A stretch of 55,043 bases of DNA from NCBI RefSeq assembly GCF_000429725.1, contig NZ_AUCK01000026.1, positions 1-55,043 on the forward strand, written 5' to 3'. Under the pieces are notes generated by a model. The model was not told the DNA's origin and searched no databases. It was given only the letters and a program-made list of their open reading frames with translations. Origin of the DNA: Alkalicoccus chagannorensis DSM 18086. Its GTDB lineage: Bacteria; Bacillota; Bacilli; Bacillales; Salisediminibacteriaceae. Shown piece after piece: positions 27,000 through 34,556 of this stretch (positions are counted from its first letter, which is position 1; every line of letters starts with the position of its first letter). Position numbers and translations under genes: made by a program.

Positions 27000-27188
27000 A
27001 TGGAGAAGGTCATTCAAACACTGAAAAGAAAAGACGGGGAGCGTCGTATCCCGGTACTTAAGCTCGAGATTGATTATGAGCTTCAAACGCTTTTCGATGC
27101 GATTCAGGCGGAAGAACAAGAACAAGTGGAAGAAAGCAAAGGCAGGTTGGAAGAACTCCGTGGAGAGTGGCTTCGCCTCGAAGCATAA
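27000..27188 (+). CDS. ykzI: Small YkzI-like protein, 62 aa
   Basis: A 62-residue charged helical protein (MEKVIQTLKRKDGERR...EEQEQVEESKGRLEELRGEW). Its position between yktB and yktC and its length match B. subtilis YkzI; sequence identity is not something I can check. ATG 27000 follows AAAGGGG with 8-nt spacing. Function unknown. Two tandem terminators follow. I see no convincing promoter in the 240 bp upstream. Confidence 0.7.
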   Translation: MEKVIQTLKRKDGERRIPVLKLEIDYELQTLFDAIQAEEQEQVEESKGRLEELRGEWLRLEA

Positions 27189-27235
27189 CACCGCTGCCTG
27201 AACGTTCCGTCCGAAGCGTGTAATTTCATAAAGTT

Positions 27236-27271
27236 CCCCTTCATGGCCGCATGGTACATGAAGGGATTTTT
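27236..27271 (+). terminator. First of two tandem terminators after ykzI
   Basis: CCCTTCATG (27237-27245) pairs with CATGAAGGG (27257-27265), then ATTTTTA. Confidence 0.75.
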
Positions 27272-27296
27272 ACGGGGTTTTTGACCTTCTCCCCGC

Positions 27297-27324
27297 ACCG
27301 CCGCGGTATTCGCGGCGGTTTTTT
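27297..27324 (+). terminator. Second tandem terminator after ykzI
   Basis: ACCGCCGCG (27297-27305) pairs with CGCGGCGGT (27311-27319), then six T residues. Confidence 0.8.
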
Positions 27325-27453
27325 ACTTGATTGGAGATCATCTCTTTTCACTTAGGGAGACAGCAGTTTCCTCTTCCGTCCGGGCAGAATGGACAGGTTC
27401 AAGCATCTGCAGCACACGTGGATTCGACCGACAGGCGCTGCGCGCTTCCTGGT

Positions 27454-27483
27454 TTGTCAAAACGGAGGAGCTTATGGTATAAG
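27454..27483 (+). promoter_or_regulatory. Sigma-A promoter of yktC
   Basis: TTGTCA (27454-27459), 18 bp, TATAAG (27478-27483), 35 nt before the start codon. Confidence 0.65.
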
Positions 27484-27518
27484 TGAATACATGACGTCAC
27501 GGAAAAGGAAGTGAGAGC

Positions 27519-28295
27519 ATGGATGAATCACTGAGACAGGCGGCTCTTCAATATATTTCGGAAGCAGCGGCGTATATACGAACGGAAATGAAGAAAGGCT
27601 ACGATGTTGATACGAAAGCGAATAAAGACGATCTTGTCACGACCGTCGATAAAAATGTGGAAACGATGTTCCAGGAAAAGCTCGCTCAGGACTTCCCAGA
27701 GCACCGTCTCATGGGGGAGGAAGGTTCCTTTGAGAATATTCATGATTTGGACGGGACAGTCTGGATCCTGGACCCTATCGATGGGACCGTGAATTTCGTG
27801 CATATGGGAACAGGCTTCGCCGTGTCGCTCGGCATCTTTCAAGACGGAGAACCGGTTTTTGGCGTTGTATACGATGTCATGAACGACGAATTATTCACTG
27901 CGGTCGCGGGAGAAGGAGCTTACCTGAATGGCCATGCGCTTCCAAATGTTCCGGACAGAACCTTGAGCGGCTCGCTGATCAGCTTTAATACTGGATGGGT
28001 CATTCATAATGAAAAATACCGTGAGCTTGTCGATAAAGTAAGAGGGACACGCTCTTACGGTTCAGCAGCATTGGAACTCGCGTATGTAGCTGCAGGTAGA
28101 ATCGATGCGTACCTCAGCCTGAGGCTTGCGCCATGGGATGTAGCCGGAGGCTCTATCCTTGTACAGGAAGCCAGAGGCCTAGTGACCAACTTGAATGGCG
28201 AGAAGCTGGACTTTCTTCATAAAGATTCGCTGTTCGCTGCAGCTCCGACCGTGTACCGGGACATCACCAATCACTTGAACGGCCACAGCAGCTGA
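27519..28295 (+). CDS. yktC: Inositol monophosphatase family protein (SuhB/YktC)
   Basis: A 258-residue Mg2+-dependent phosphatase. Family motifs: GEEGSF (about 67-72), WILDPIDGTVNFVHM (about 85-99, the metal-binding DPIDGT) and APWDVAGG (about 206-213). It hydrolyses inositol-1-phosphate or related sugar phosphates; homologous proteins also act on fructose-bisphosphate or NADP, so the substrate is open. SD AAGGAAGTGAG. It is monocistronic and ends at a strong bidirectional terminator shared with ylaF. Confidence 0.93.
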   Translation: MDESLRQAALQYISEAAAYIRTEMKKGYDVDTKANKDDLVTTVDKNVETMFQEKLAQDFPEHRLMGEEGSFENIHDLDGTVWILDPIDGTVNFVHMGTGFAVSLGIFQDGEPVFGVVYDVMNDELFTAVAGEGAYLNGHALPNVPDRTLSGSLISFNTGWVIHNEKYRELVDKVRGTRSYGSAALELAYVAAGRIDAYLSLRLAPWDVAGGSILVQEARGLVTNLNGEKLDFLHKDSLFAAAPTVYRDITNHLNGHSS

Positions 28296-28296
28296 C

Positions 28297-28345
28297 AAAA
28301 AAAGGGGTCTCCGCAGCTTCACTGAAGCAGGAAGACCCCTTTTTC
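28297..28345. terminator. Bidirectional terminator between yktC and ylaF
   Basis: AAAAAGGGGTCT and its complement AGACCCCTTTTT enclose a loop that also pairs (GCAGCTTC/GAAGC). T runs exist on both strands. Confidence 0.85.
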
Positions 28346-28364
28346 TTCACGTCGAACGGTGTGT

Positions 28365-28556
28365 TCAGGCACTCGACTTTTCCGCTTCCATGATGCGTCT
28401 TTTACGCCGGAAGCCAAGAAAAAGAGAAAGCCCGAGGATGCCACCGAACAGCGCAAAAAGCAGCAGGCTCATTTGAGCGAAGGCTATGCCGAGTCCCATC
28501 ATGCCGAAAGTGCCGCATACAGCCAGTAAAAAGAAAATGATATCAAACGATCTCAT
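28365..28556 (-). CDS. ylaF: YlaF family small membrane protein (DUF5325)
   Basis: A 63-residue protein with two hydrophobic segments (about 5-25 and 29-48) and a basic C-terminus (GFRRKRRIMEAEK), the form of B. subtilis YlaF (62 aa). An integral membrane protein of unknown function. The SD is AAAGGAGCG. It has its own promoter and converges on yktC. Confidence 0.8.
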   Translation of the reverse strand: MRSFDIIFFLLAVCGTFGMMGLGIAFAQMSLLLFALFGGILGLSLFLGFRRKRRIMEAEKSSA

Positions 28557-28582
28557 ACAGTCACGCTCCTTTATACCCTTCT

Positions 28583-28611
28583 ATCATACGTGATTCCTGT
28601 GTATTTGAAAA
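28583..28611 (-). promoter_or_regulatory. Promoter of ylaF
   Basis: TTTTCA (28606-28611), 17 bp, TATGAT (28583-28588) on the minus strand. Confidence 0.5.
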
Positions 28612-28749
28612 GGTGAAAAGGACGGGCCGAAACAAGCTGCTTCCCGGAAGGCGTTCACTTTTTTGACATAGTTCGGAGCGGCCGGGGGAGGTAAAGCGCC
28701 GTTCGCTGTGTTAGCATAGGAGTAAGTTTAAATTGAAGGAGAATGTAGG

Positions 28750-29094
28750 ATGATATTTACTGTCCAGCCGTCACCTGATACGGAATTCAACGTATCTCCA
28801 ATGGCTGAATTTCTCGGTGGGGCCGATGCGGAAAACTTTTTGTTTGTCTTTTTTGCCCTCTTTATTATTATCAATCTATTAAGTGTCATCGTATTTAACC
28901 TAGGTTTTGCCCGGAAACTCCCCCCGCTGAAGAACGCGATCGTCTACTCGGTTATGTTTTTCGGCAACTTCTTTCTCACGTTTCTGGCGTTGTTTATGCC
29001 CATCGCAGAATCTCTCGTCATTGCCGCCGTTGTACTTGGTGTCTACAAGCTTCAGCTGAGACGTCATCAGGCGGAGGAAGGACAGTCGGATTAA
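28750..29094 (+). CDS. ylaH: YlaH-like membrane protein
   Basis: A 114-residue protein with three hydrophobic stretches (about 28-52, 61-80 and 83-100), typical of YlaH. A soluble N-terminus (FTVQPSPDTEFNVSPMAEFL) precedes them and a charged tail follows. Integral membrane, function unknown. The SD AAGGAGAATG precedes the ATG. A perfect 52-bp palindrome separates it from the convergent ylaI. Confidence 0.85.
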   Translation: MIFTVQPSPDTEFNVSPMAEFLGGADAENFLFVFFALFIIINLLSVIVFNLGFARKLPPLKNAIVYSVMFFGNFFLTFLALFMPIAESLVIAAVVLGVYKLQLRRHQAEEGQSD

Positions 29095-29180
29095 CGTTGG
29101 GCTGGCTGAGCTGATGCTGCCTTGCAGGAAGAACGAGCAGGACCGGCCCCCGTTCAAGGGAGTCTGTCTGCTTTCAGTAT

Positions 29181-29232
29181 GATGAAACAAAGCCCGCCGG
29201 AAGGACGTCCTTCCGGCGGGCTTTGTTTCATC
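29181..29232. terminator. Perfect 52-bp palindrome, bidirectional terminator of ylaH and ylaI
   Basis: Bases 29181-29206 are the exact reverse complement of 29207-29232, with no loop bases. The GC-rich centre (CCGCCGGAAGGAC) and the AAAC/GTTT arms suit termination in both directions. Confidence 0.85.
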
Positions 29233-29277
29233 AGCGGTGCTTATAGATCTTCATACAGCAAACGCTGGCAGAGCGGT

Positions 29278-29487
29278 TTAAATATAAGGATCTTTTTCTT
29301 CTTCGCTATGAGGACGGCGCATGTGAAATTGGCCTCCCGCTTTTCGTTCTTCTGTCTTTTTTCCTATTCTCTCCCGACAGCTGTCGCACATGTAGGTGTG
29401 GATCGGCCGGTTTCGCAGTTTTTTCGCTTCGGGGGTGTCGCTGTTCAGAGATTCAATCTTTTCGCATAATACGCATTTTACACGCAA
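29278..29487 (-). CDS. ylaI: YlaI family zinc-ribbon protein
   Basis: A 69-residue protein with CVLC (about 5-8) and CDSC (about 34-37), a four-Cys zinc-binding pattern, and the family run AKKLRNRPIHTYMC. Function unknown. In-frame GTG 29496, ATG 29493, ATG 29490 and TTG 29487 are all possible starts. TTG 29487 gives the family's MRVKCVLC start and the best spacing (8 nt) from AGG of GAAAGCAGG, so I use it. Confidence 0.85.
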   Translation of the reverse strand: MRVKCVLCEKIESLNSDTPEAKKLRNRPIHTYMCDSCRERIGKKTEERKAGGQFHMRRPHSEEEKDPYI

Positions 29488-29499
29488 CATCATCACCTG

Positions 29500-30074
29500 C
29501 TTTCTATCGCTGCCTGCTATTATAACATGATAAAAACGAATCCGTCCGTTAAAAATAGTCCACGCTGCTTGATATCAGCGTCCAGGCACCCTCCCTTTCC
29601 CCTGAGCATCCTTTCTTAAAGTCAGGGAGCCCGCGCATGTGAACTGGAGATGGCTTCGTAAGGACCCCTGCTGAATCTTCCTTCACAGAAACCGGACGAC
29701 TTTAAAGCGTATCTTCAATGCACTGTGGACACTCAGAAGGTCTTTCTCTCCAATGGCATCGGATTCGCCGAATGCTGCTCTGGAAAATAGGAGAAGTTAC
29801 TGCTTTTCGACGTGGCCGGGCAGAAGGCGGCGGAGCAGTGAGGGGCTTCCAGCGGCGAGGAAACGCAGGAGCAGAACATCGCTTCTTTTCCGAAGGAGGG
29901 GACAGCTTCGGAAAGTGTCTACGGTGCGGAAGGTACAGCATGTCATCTCTGCACGTATTCTTTACCCCCGACGTATGAAACAATGCTCCGTCTGAACCGA
30001 TCGACGCCTTCCGGAGCGTTTTCTTCTGAAAGAAACCGGACAGTGAAAACATTTCGAAAATAAAATAATCCGGG
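29500..30074. other. 575-bp intergenic region without a recognisable gene
   Basis: It lies between ylaI and the PPOX-fold gene. It contains a hairpin CTTTTCCGAAG/CTTCGGAAAG near 29880-29915 and a GCTCCG...CGGAGCGTTTTC terminator-like hairpin near 29975-30022. Reading frames across it in both directions look like chance. B. subtilis has ylaJ here; no trace of that gene was recognised. Confidence 0.4.
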
Positions 30075-30103
30075 TTGTAAAAGAGGAATCTGACCCTTAA
30101 TGT
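30075..30103 (+). promoter_or_regulatory. Possible promoter of the PPOX-fold gene
   Basis: TTGTAA (30075-30080), 17 bp, TAATGT (30098-30103). TATACT at 30109 is an alternative -10. Confidence 0.4.
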
Positions 30104-30172
30104 AGAATATACTATATATAGATTTCTATACGGTTTTTTGTAGAGATCAATGATTTGAAGGAGGCGGTTCCA

Positions 30173-30625
30173 TTGGGAAACAGAGTTGAACATCTGCTGA
30201 CCGATGACTTGATGCATACACTGCAGGAAGAGCATTATGTGACGATCTCTTCCATTGATGCAGAGACGGGAGCCCCAAGTGTAAATGCGATATCCTGGAT
30301 CTATGCCGATTCCGGCAAACTGCTGCGGATGGCTGTCGATCCACGGTCCTCACTTGTAAAGAATATTAAAAAGAACCCGCTGGTGGCTGTAACCCTTATT
30401 GCAGGCGGATCGACCTACGCGGTCAATGGGAAAGCAGAGGTTTCTGCAGCACGAATGAATGAAGTTCCTTTAAAGCTTTCAAAGATTGAACTGCAGGTCC
30501 ACGAAGTCAGAGATGTCATGTTCTATGGTGCAAGACTGACGGCAGAACCGAAATTTGAAAAAACGTACGATCAGGAGGCTGCAGAAAAGCTGGACCAGCA
30601 GGTCATGGATGCTTTAAAGCAGTAG
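30173..30625 (+). CDS. Pyridoxamine 5'-phosphate oxidase-fold (FMN-binding split barrel) protein
   Basis: A 150-residue protein of the PPOX/general-stress-protein-26 fold. Typical runs are HYVTISSIDAETGAPSVNAI, 'LLRMAVDPRSSLVKNIKKNP' and VAVTLIAGGSTYAVNGKAEV. Such proteins bind FMN, F420 or haem; which one applies here is unknown. The start is TTG 30173, with AAGGAGG 8 nt upstream; an upstream ATG lacks an SD. It ends 24 nt before ylaK and is likely co-transcribed with it. In B. subtilis no such gene occurs between ylaI and ylaK as far as I recall. Confidence 0.85.
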   Translation: MGNRVEHLLTDDLMHTLQEEHYVTISSIDAETGAPSVNAISWIYADSGKLLRMAVDPRSSLVKNIKKNPLVAVTLIAGGSTYAVNGKAEVSAARMNEVPLKLSKIELQVHEVRDVMFYGARLTAEPKFEKTYDQEAAEKLDQQVMDALKQ

Positions 30626-30649
30626 ACACTCAAGAAGGGTGTGGTACCT

Positions 30650-31969
30650 TTGATCAAAGCATATATACTCGACACTAACGTCCTGCTGCATGATCCGTTA
30701 TCTGTCTATTCTTTCGCAGATAACCATGTTGTAATACCGGCAGTTGTACTCGAAGAGCTGGATAGCAAAAAAAGACTCACGGATGAAATTGGTCGTAATG
30801 CAAGGGAAGTCGGTCGTATTCTGGACCAGCTCAGGCAGACGGGGAAGCTGCATGAAGGTGTGACGCTTCCGAACGGCGGCTGGCTGACGGTGGAGCTGAA
30901 TCACCGTTCCACAGAGCAGCTTGAGCAGTATGGACTGGAGAGGTCGAATGACAACCGCATACTCGCTGTAGGTTTGAATCTGCTGGAGGAGGCAAGCTCA
31001 CCTGAAGCTGTTACGCTGGTCAGCAAGGATGCATTACTTCGTGTGAAAGCTGATGCAGTCGGGCTGCACGCTGAGGACTTTCTTTCGGATCGTGTCGCCC
31101 AATATGACAACATGTACAGAGGCTACAGTGAAGAATGGCTCGAGAGCGGTCTGATGGATCAGCTCTATGAGAAGAAATTCCTTACTATTGAAGACACTGG
31201 TACAACGGAGGTAAATCCGCATCATTTTTATATATTTAAAGACAACAGCCACCATAATCGCTCCGCCCTGGCCAAAGCGGACGAACAGGGAAAGAAGCTC
31301 GAATTGTTCCCTGGAGAGGCGGATAGTATCTGGGGGATCCGCCCCCGTAATGTACAGCAGAAAATGGCGGTGGAACTGCTGACGAGAAAAGATATTCCGC
31401 TGGTGACCCTGGCGGGCAAGGCCGGGACTGGGAAGACGCTCCTGTCGCTTGCGTGCGGACTCTATCAGACAGAAGATCTGGGCGAGTATAACAAGCTCCT
31501 CGTAGCGAGGCCGGTAGTTCCAGTCGGGAAAGACATCGGCTACCTCCCCGGCGAAAAGGACGAAAAGCTTCGTCCCTGGATGCAGCCGATTTATGACAAC
31601 TTGGAGTATTTGTTTAATACGAAAAAGGACCAGGAACTTGAAAATATTCTGGCAGGAATGTCTTCGGTTCAGGTAGAGGCCCTCACGTATATCCGCGGAA
31701 GAAGCATCCCGGATCAATATATTATTATTGATGAAGCACAGAACTTAACGAAGCATGAAGTGAAAACTATCATCACGAGGGTAGGGGAAGGTAGTAAAAT
31801 TGTATTGATGGGTGACCCGAAACAAATCGACCATCCTTATCTGGATGAATACACGAATGGCCTTTCCTACGTGATCGAGAGAATGAAGCATCAGAGCGTG
31901 TCCGGTCACATGAAATTCGAAAAAGGAGAGCGGTCCAACCTCGCTCAACTCGCTGCGGATCTGCTTTAA
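30650..31969 (+). CDS. ylaK: PIN domain-PhoH ATPase (PhoH2-type, YlaK)
   Basis: A 439-residue fusion. The N-terminal PIN nuclease domain has YILDTNVLLHDP (about 5-16), 'VVLEELDSKK' and later acidic residues ('ERSNDNRIL'). The C-terminal PhoH ATPase domain (about 235-439) has Walker A 'LAGKAGTGKTLLSLA' (about 254-268), Walker B IIIDEAQNLTKHE (about 351-363) and sensor MGDPKQIDHPYLDE. PhoH2 proteins are described as ATP-dependent RNA helicase/RNases. The start is TTG 30650 (MIKAYILDTN), with AAGGG 10 nt upstream. No adjacent PhoAT-type antitoxin is present. Confidence 0.93.
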   Translation: MIKAYILDTNVLLHDPLSVYSFADNHVVIPAVVLEELDSKKRLTDEIGRNAREVGRILDQLRQTGKLHEGVTLPNGGWLTVELNHRSTEQLEQYGLERSNDNRILAVGLNLLEEASSPEAVTLVSKDALLRVKADAVGLHAEDFLSDRVAQYDNMYRGYSEEWLESGLMDQLYEKKFLTIEDTGTTEVNPHHFYIFKDNSHHNRSALAKADEQGKKLELFPGEADSIWGIRPRNVQQKMAVELLTRKDIPLVTLAGKAGTGKTLLSLACGLYQTEDLGEYNKLLVARPVVPVGKDIGYLPGEKDEKLRPWMQPIYDNLEYLFNTKKDQELENILAGMSSVQVEALTYIRGRSIPDQYIIIDEAQNLTKHEVKTIITRVGEGSKIVLMGDPKQIDHPYLDEYTNGLSYVIERMKHQSVSGHMKFEKGERSNLAQLAADLL

Positions 31970-32155
31970 TAGAAAGGGCCGTTCAAGTGCTTTGTTGATC
32001 TGGAGAAAGCCAGCAGCTTGATAAAACGGAACTGGAGGAAGATTCTACCCTTCTCGTCCTGCTGCAGTGGGAGGAGGAACACCACTGCGGCAGCAGCCGA
32101 AAGCTGCATAGTTTCCTAGCGGCATTTCCTCAAAACAGAACCGGAAAAGAAAGAA

Positions 32156-32197
32156 AAACTGCTCCTTTGGTTTCAACACCTGGGAGCAGTTTCTTTT
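32156..32197 (+). terminator. Terminator downstream of ylaK
   Basis: AAACTGCTCC (32156-32165) pairs with GGAGCAGTTT (32183-32192), followed by CTTTTA. The 190 bp between ylaK and this hairpin show no gene. A family B element is inserted right at its 3' edge. Confidence 0.7.
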
Positions 32198-32203
32198 AGT
32201 AAA

Positions 32204-32376
32204 GCTCTGTAAAAGCTTGTTGATGTTATTTGATGAAAGCAGCGATAGGCGACGACGCTCAAGGGATAAGCGCAGTCCGAAAATCCTCCTTCGCCTCGCG
32301 AAGGATCGTGGAGGACAACCCCCTGAGCAAGCGTCCGCCGAAAGCGGATGAAATCACCACGAACGATAACATAGCC
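32204..32376 (-). repeat. Family B element, copy B1 (173 bp) with 9-bp target duplication
   Basis: Flanked by TTTAGTAAA at 32195-32203 and 32377-32385. The left end GCTCTGTAAAAGCTTGTTG and the reverse complement of the right end (GGCTATGTTATCGTTCGTGG) form an imperfect inverted repeat. The B/C core (on the minus strand) is at about 32247-32345, with GGCGGACGCTTGC, a CCTTCGCGAGGCGAAGG-type hairpin and GCGTCGTCGCC. It lies between the ylaK terminator and a minus-strand gene. Confidence 0.85.
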
Positions 32377-32391
32377 TTTAGTAAAAAAGCG

Positions 32392-32898
32392 TTATTTTTC
32401 TTTTAACAGCGTAAAACCTTTCACTCTCGTTACAGGAGAGGTTCTGTTGGAGCCGTCACGGTAGTAAAAGTGAAGGGGACCATCTTCTTTCAAGGGAGAC
32501 CCTTTATGAGAAAAGGCCGCGATTCCTTCCATTGCCTCTTCCAGCGGGAGAATAATATCCTCTTCAGGCTGGTCCTGAACCAGGTGTACATAGGCCGCAT
32601 CAGGCTCTGGTTCAGCATTATGAAAAAAAGGCTTCAGACCGATCCCGAGAGATTTCTCCGTTAAATCCTTTTTGCTGATCGTTACTTTGTTCTGATTGGA
32701 CTGCGGGCCTGCCCCCTGCATCCTCTGCTCGTCAAATGCTTTTCCCATAGCGGAGAAATCCCGCTCCTTCTGGGACGATTCCGGTTGATCAAAGACGGTA
32801 TCCATATCGAGCCGCCGCTCATCGAAGATCCAGACTCCCGGATCAATCATCACTGGGTGCTTCACTGCCCCATTGATCTGCACTATCATCTCATCCAT
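32392..32898 (-). CDS. Conserved hypothetical protein, possibly YlaL-type
   Basis: A 168-residue acidic protein. The N-terminal '[20 protein letters not shown]' followed by [11 protein letters not shown] is a conserved-looking block that I associate with a Bacillus family sometimes labelled peptidyl-prolyl isomerase; position next to ylaK suggests ylaL. A C-terminal part has '[20 protein letters not shown]'. There is no signal peptide or membrane span. SD GGAGG with 8-nt spacing before ATG 32898. Function unknown. B1 is inserted 15 bp beyond its stop. Confidence 0.7.
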   Translation of the reverse strand: MDEMIVQINGAVKHPVMIDPGVWIFDERRLDMDTVFDQPESSQKERDFSAMGKAFDEQRMQGAGPQSNQNKVTISKKDLTEKSLGIGLKPFFHNAEPEPDAAYVHLVQDQPEEDIILPLEEAMEGIAAFSHKGSPLKEDGPLHFYYRDGSNRTSPVTRVKGFTLLKEK

Positions 32899-32922
32899 CG
32901 TGTCAGCCTCCTTTTCTCCTTC

Positions 32923-32951
32923 AGTATAGTATTCGTGAAGCCGTCTGTCAT
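32923..32951 (-). promoter_or_regulatory. Promoter of the 32392-32898 gene
   Basis: ATGACA (32946-32951), 17 bp, TATACT (32923-32928) on the minus strand. Confidence 0.65.
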
Positions 32952-32963
32952 CATTTACAGCAG

Positions 32964-32992
32964 TTGCATTTTACGCTTATAACCGATAAGAT
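32964..32992 (+). promoter_or_regulatory. Promoter of ylaN
   Basis: TTGCAT (32964-32969), 17 bp, TAAGAT (32987-32992), about 50 nt before the GTG start. Confidence 0.65.
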
Positions 32993-33041
32993 AGCATTAA
33001 AGCGCCGGGTGAGGTGCACCTGTAAGAATGGAGGGGTCTGC

Positions 33042-33341
33042 GTGTCTACAGAAATCCTGTCCGAACAAAGCGAAAAAGCCTATGCCCTTCTTAAAGAAGA
33101 TGCAGATAAAATCATTAAATTGATCGAAGTGCAGATGACTAATCTGACGATGCCTCAGTGCCCTCTCTATGAAGAGGTGCTCGACACTCAGATGTTCGGA
33201 TTATCGAGAGAAATAGATTTTGCTATCCGGCTCAACCTTGTTTCTGAGACGGAAGGAAGACAGCTGCTTACGAACCTGGAACAGCAGGTGTCCGCACTTC
33301 ACGACGCCACGATGCGTGCCGGAGAGAGCAGGAGCCAATAA
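33042..33341 (+). CDS. ylaN: YlaN family protein (UPF0358)
   Basis: A 99-residue helical protein of the YlaN family, recognised by '[20 protein letters not shown]', [21 protein letters not shown] and [14 protein letters not shown] (first and second runs are contiguous). YlaN homologues bind Fe(II) and modulate Fur-dependent repression, and the B. subtilis gene is essential under standard iron. The start is GTG 33042 with GGAGGGG upstream. In B. subtilis ylaN is followed by ftsW and pycA; here a family C element and dps follow. Confidence 0.93.
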   Translation: MSTEILSEQSEKAYALLKEDADKIIKLIEVQMTNLTMPQCPLYEEVLDTQMFGLSREIDFAIRLNLVSETEGRQLLTNLEQQVSALHDATMRAGESRSQ

Positions 33342-33378
33342 AAGAACCGCCGGGATCAACTCCCGACGGTTCTTTTTT
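33341..33378 (+). terminator. Terminator of ylaN
   Basis: AAAGAACCGCCGGGA (33341-33355) pairs with TCCCGACGGTTCTTT (33361-33375), with one mismatch and a T run. Confidence 0.9.
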
Positions 33379-33468
33379 GGTTCGTACGAAAGCGAAGGAT
33401 ATCATAGCAGGATGAAGGAGGCTTCGAGCAGTGTGCGGAACGAAAGACCTTTTTTTCTGGTTCTAAAA

Positions 33469-33748
33469 TATATGTTGGGGTGTGGAAACAACATCTACGC
33501 CGATTTCCTTCGTTTTCGGCGGGCGTTTGCCAAGGGGCTTGCCCTCAACTATCATTCGCGGATCGAATGAGGATTTTCGGACTGTGCTCCTGCGGTTACT
33601 CGTCGCAAGAAAACACTCGCCGATCCCTCTGGCGTCGCCGCCTGTCACTTACGGAAACACTCGCATTTGAGTTTGTTTATCGTTTTTTTAACATACCCTA
33701 TTTGAGGGATTATCTTTAGATACTAGGGTGGTTACCCCAACAATTGAC
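33469..33748 (+). repeat. Family C element, copy C3 (right end decayed)
   Basis: The left end GGTTCTAAAATATATG followed by TTGGGG matches the family. The core at about 33513-33652 (GGCGGGCGTTTGCC, TTCG-CGGAT-CGAA hairpin, 'GATCCCTCTGGCGTCGCC') carries an insertion of roughly 40 nt before the last block. The right arm differs from C1 and C4 and ends near an inverted ACCCCAACAATT (about 33735-33746). No target duplication was found. Confidence 0.6.
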
Positions 33749-33915
33749 GTAGATACCCCTTTTCTTACCTTCGACAGCCGCACCTTCAAGCTGTTCCAGC
33801 TGAGAAGTGATTCAGGCTTTTAGCAAATGGAAAGATGTCAGTGAAAAAGAACAACAGTTTGTCAGAAGCAGGAAGGGAATCCTGATCAGCCGCTTTCTTC
33901 TCCTCTCCTGCAGAT

Positions 33916-33940
33916 GTTTAATTACATCGAGAAGGGGAAT
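33916..33940 (+). promoter_or_regulatory. Sigma-B-type promoter of dps
   Basis: GTTTAA (33916-33921), a 13-bp spacer and GGGAAT (33935-33940) fit the sigma-B pattern GTTTAA-N12-15-GGGWAW. The distance to the start codon is 38 nt. Confidence 0.65.
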
Positions 33941-33978
33941 TGGTTTGGTGTACCCAATTTTCAATTACAGGAGTGAGT

Positions 33979-34434
33979 ATGATTATGGCACACAAACAGA
34001 CGACAGAAATTCTAAACAGACAAGTAGCGAACTGGAATGTAATGTTTGTTAAGCTTCATAACTACCACTGGTATGTTTCCGGACCGAACTTTTTCACGCT
34101 TCACGAGAAGTTCGAGGAAATGTATGATGAAGCCGCAGAGCATATTGATGAGCTGGCTGAGAGACTGCTGGCACTGAAAGGAAAACCAGTTGCCTCGATG
34201 AAAGTATACCTGGAAACTTCTACGATCAGTGAAGCAGATGGAGAAAATACGGCCGAGCAGATGGTGGAACAGCTCGTTTCGGATCTGACTGCGATTTCCG
34301 ATGAGCTGAAAAATGATATCGAAACACTGGAAGACGACGCCGATGATGAAGCAACGGCCGACATGCTTATTGAAATCCGCCAGTCCGTAGAGAAGCATAA
34401 TTGGATGCTGCGGGCATTTCTCGGCAAACGGTAA
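33979..34434 (+). CDS. dps: Dps family ferritin-like DNA-protecting protein
   Basis: A 151-residue mini-ferritin that stores iron and limits Fenton damage. The ferroxidase site residues are in '[20 protein letters not shown]' and [19 protein letters not shown] (His-31-type, Asp and Glu ligands conserved). It ends with '[13 protein letters not shown]'. ATG 33979 is 5 nt from GGAG; ATG 33985 is the alternative. The sigma-B-type promoter matches general-stress control of B. subtilis dps. It sits between ylaN and ctaA, where ftsW and pycA occur in B. subtilis. Confidence 0.94.
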   Translation: MIMAHKQTTEILNRQVANWNVMFVKLHNYHWYVSGPNFFTLHEKFEEMYDEAAEHIDELAERLLALKGKPVASMKVYLETSTISEADGENTAEQMVEQLVSDLTAISDELKNDIETLEDDADDEATADMLIEIRQSVEKHNWMLRAFLGKR

Positions 34435-34479
34435 CAGATATCGCAAAGGCAGAAGAGTTTTTTTCTGCTGCATGAAAAC

Positions 34480-34510
34480 ATCCCGCCGGAAACATCCGGC
34501 GGGATTTATT
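34480..34510 (+). terminator. Terminator of dps (and convergent ctaA)
   Basis: ATCCCGCCGGA (34480-34490) pairs perfectly with TCCGGCGGGAT (34495-34505), followed by TTATT. Confidence 0.8.
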
Positions 34511-34556
34511 AAACACGAGGAAGGTCGGACGAAGTCTGCCGGCTTCTTCACACGCA

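Noticed and set aside
29702-30235. 177-codon minus-strand ORF in the ylaI-PPOX gap
   Set aside because: It overlaps the promoter and start of the PPOX gene, with low-complexity basic sequence and no SD.
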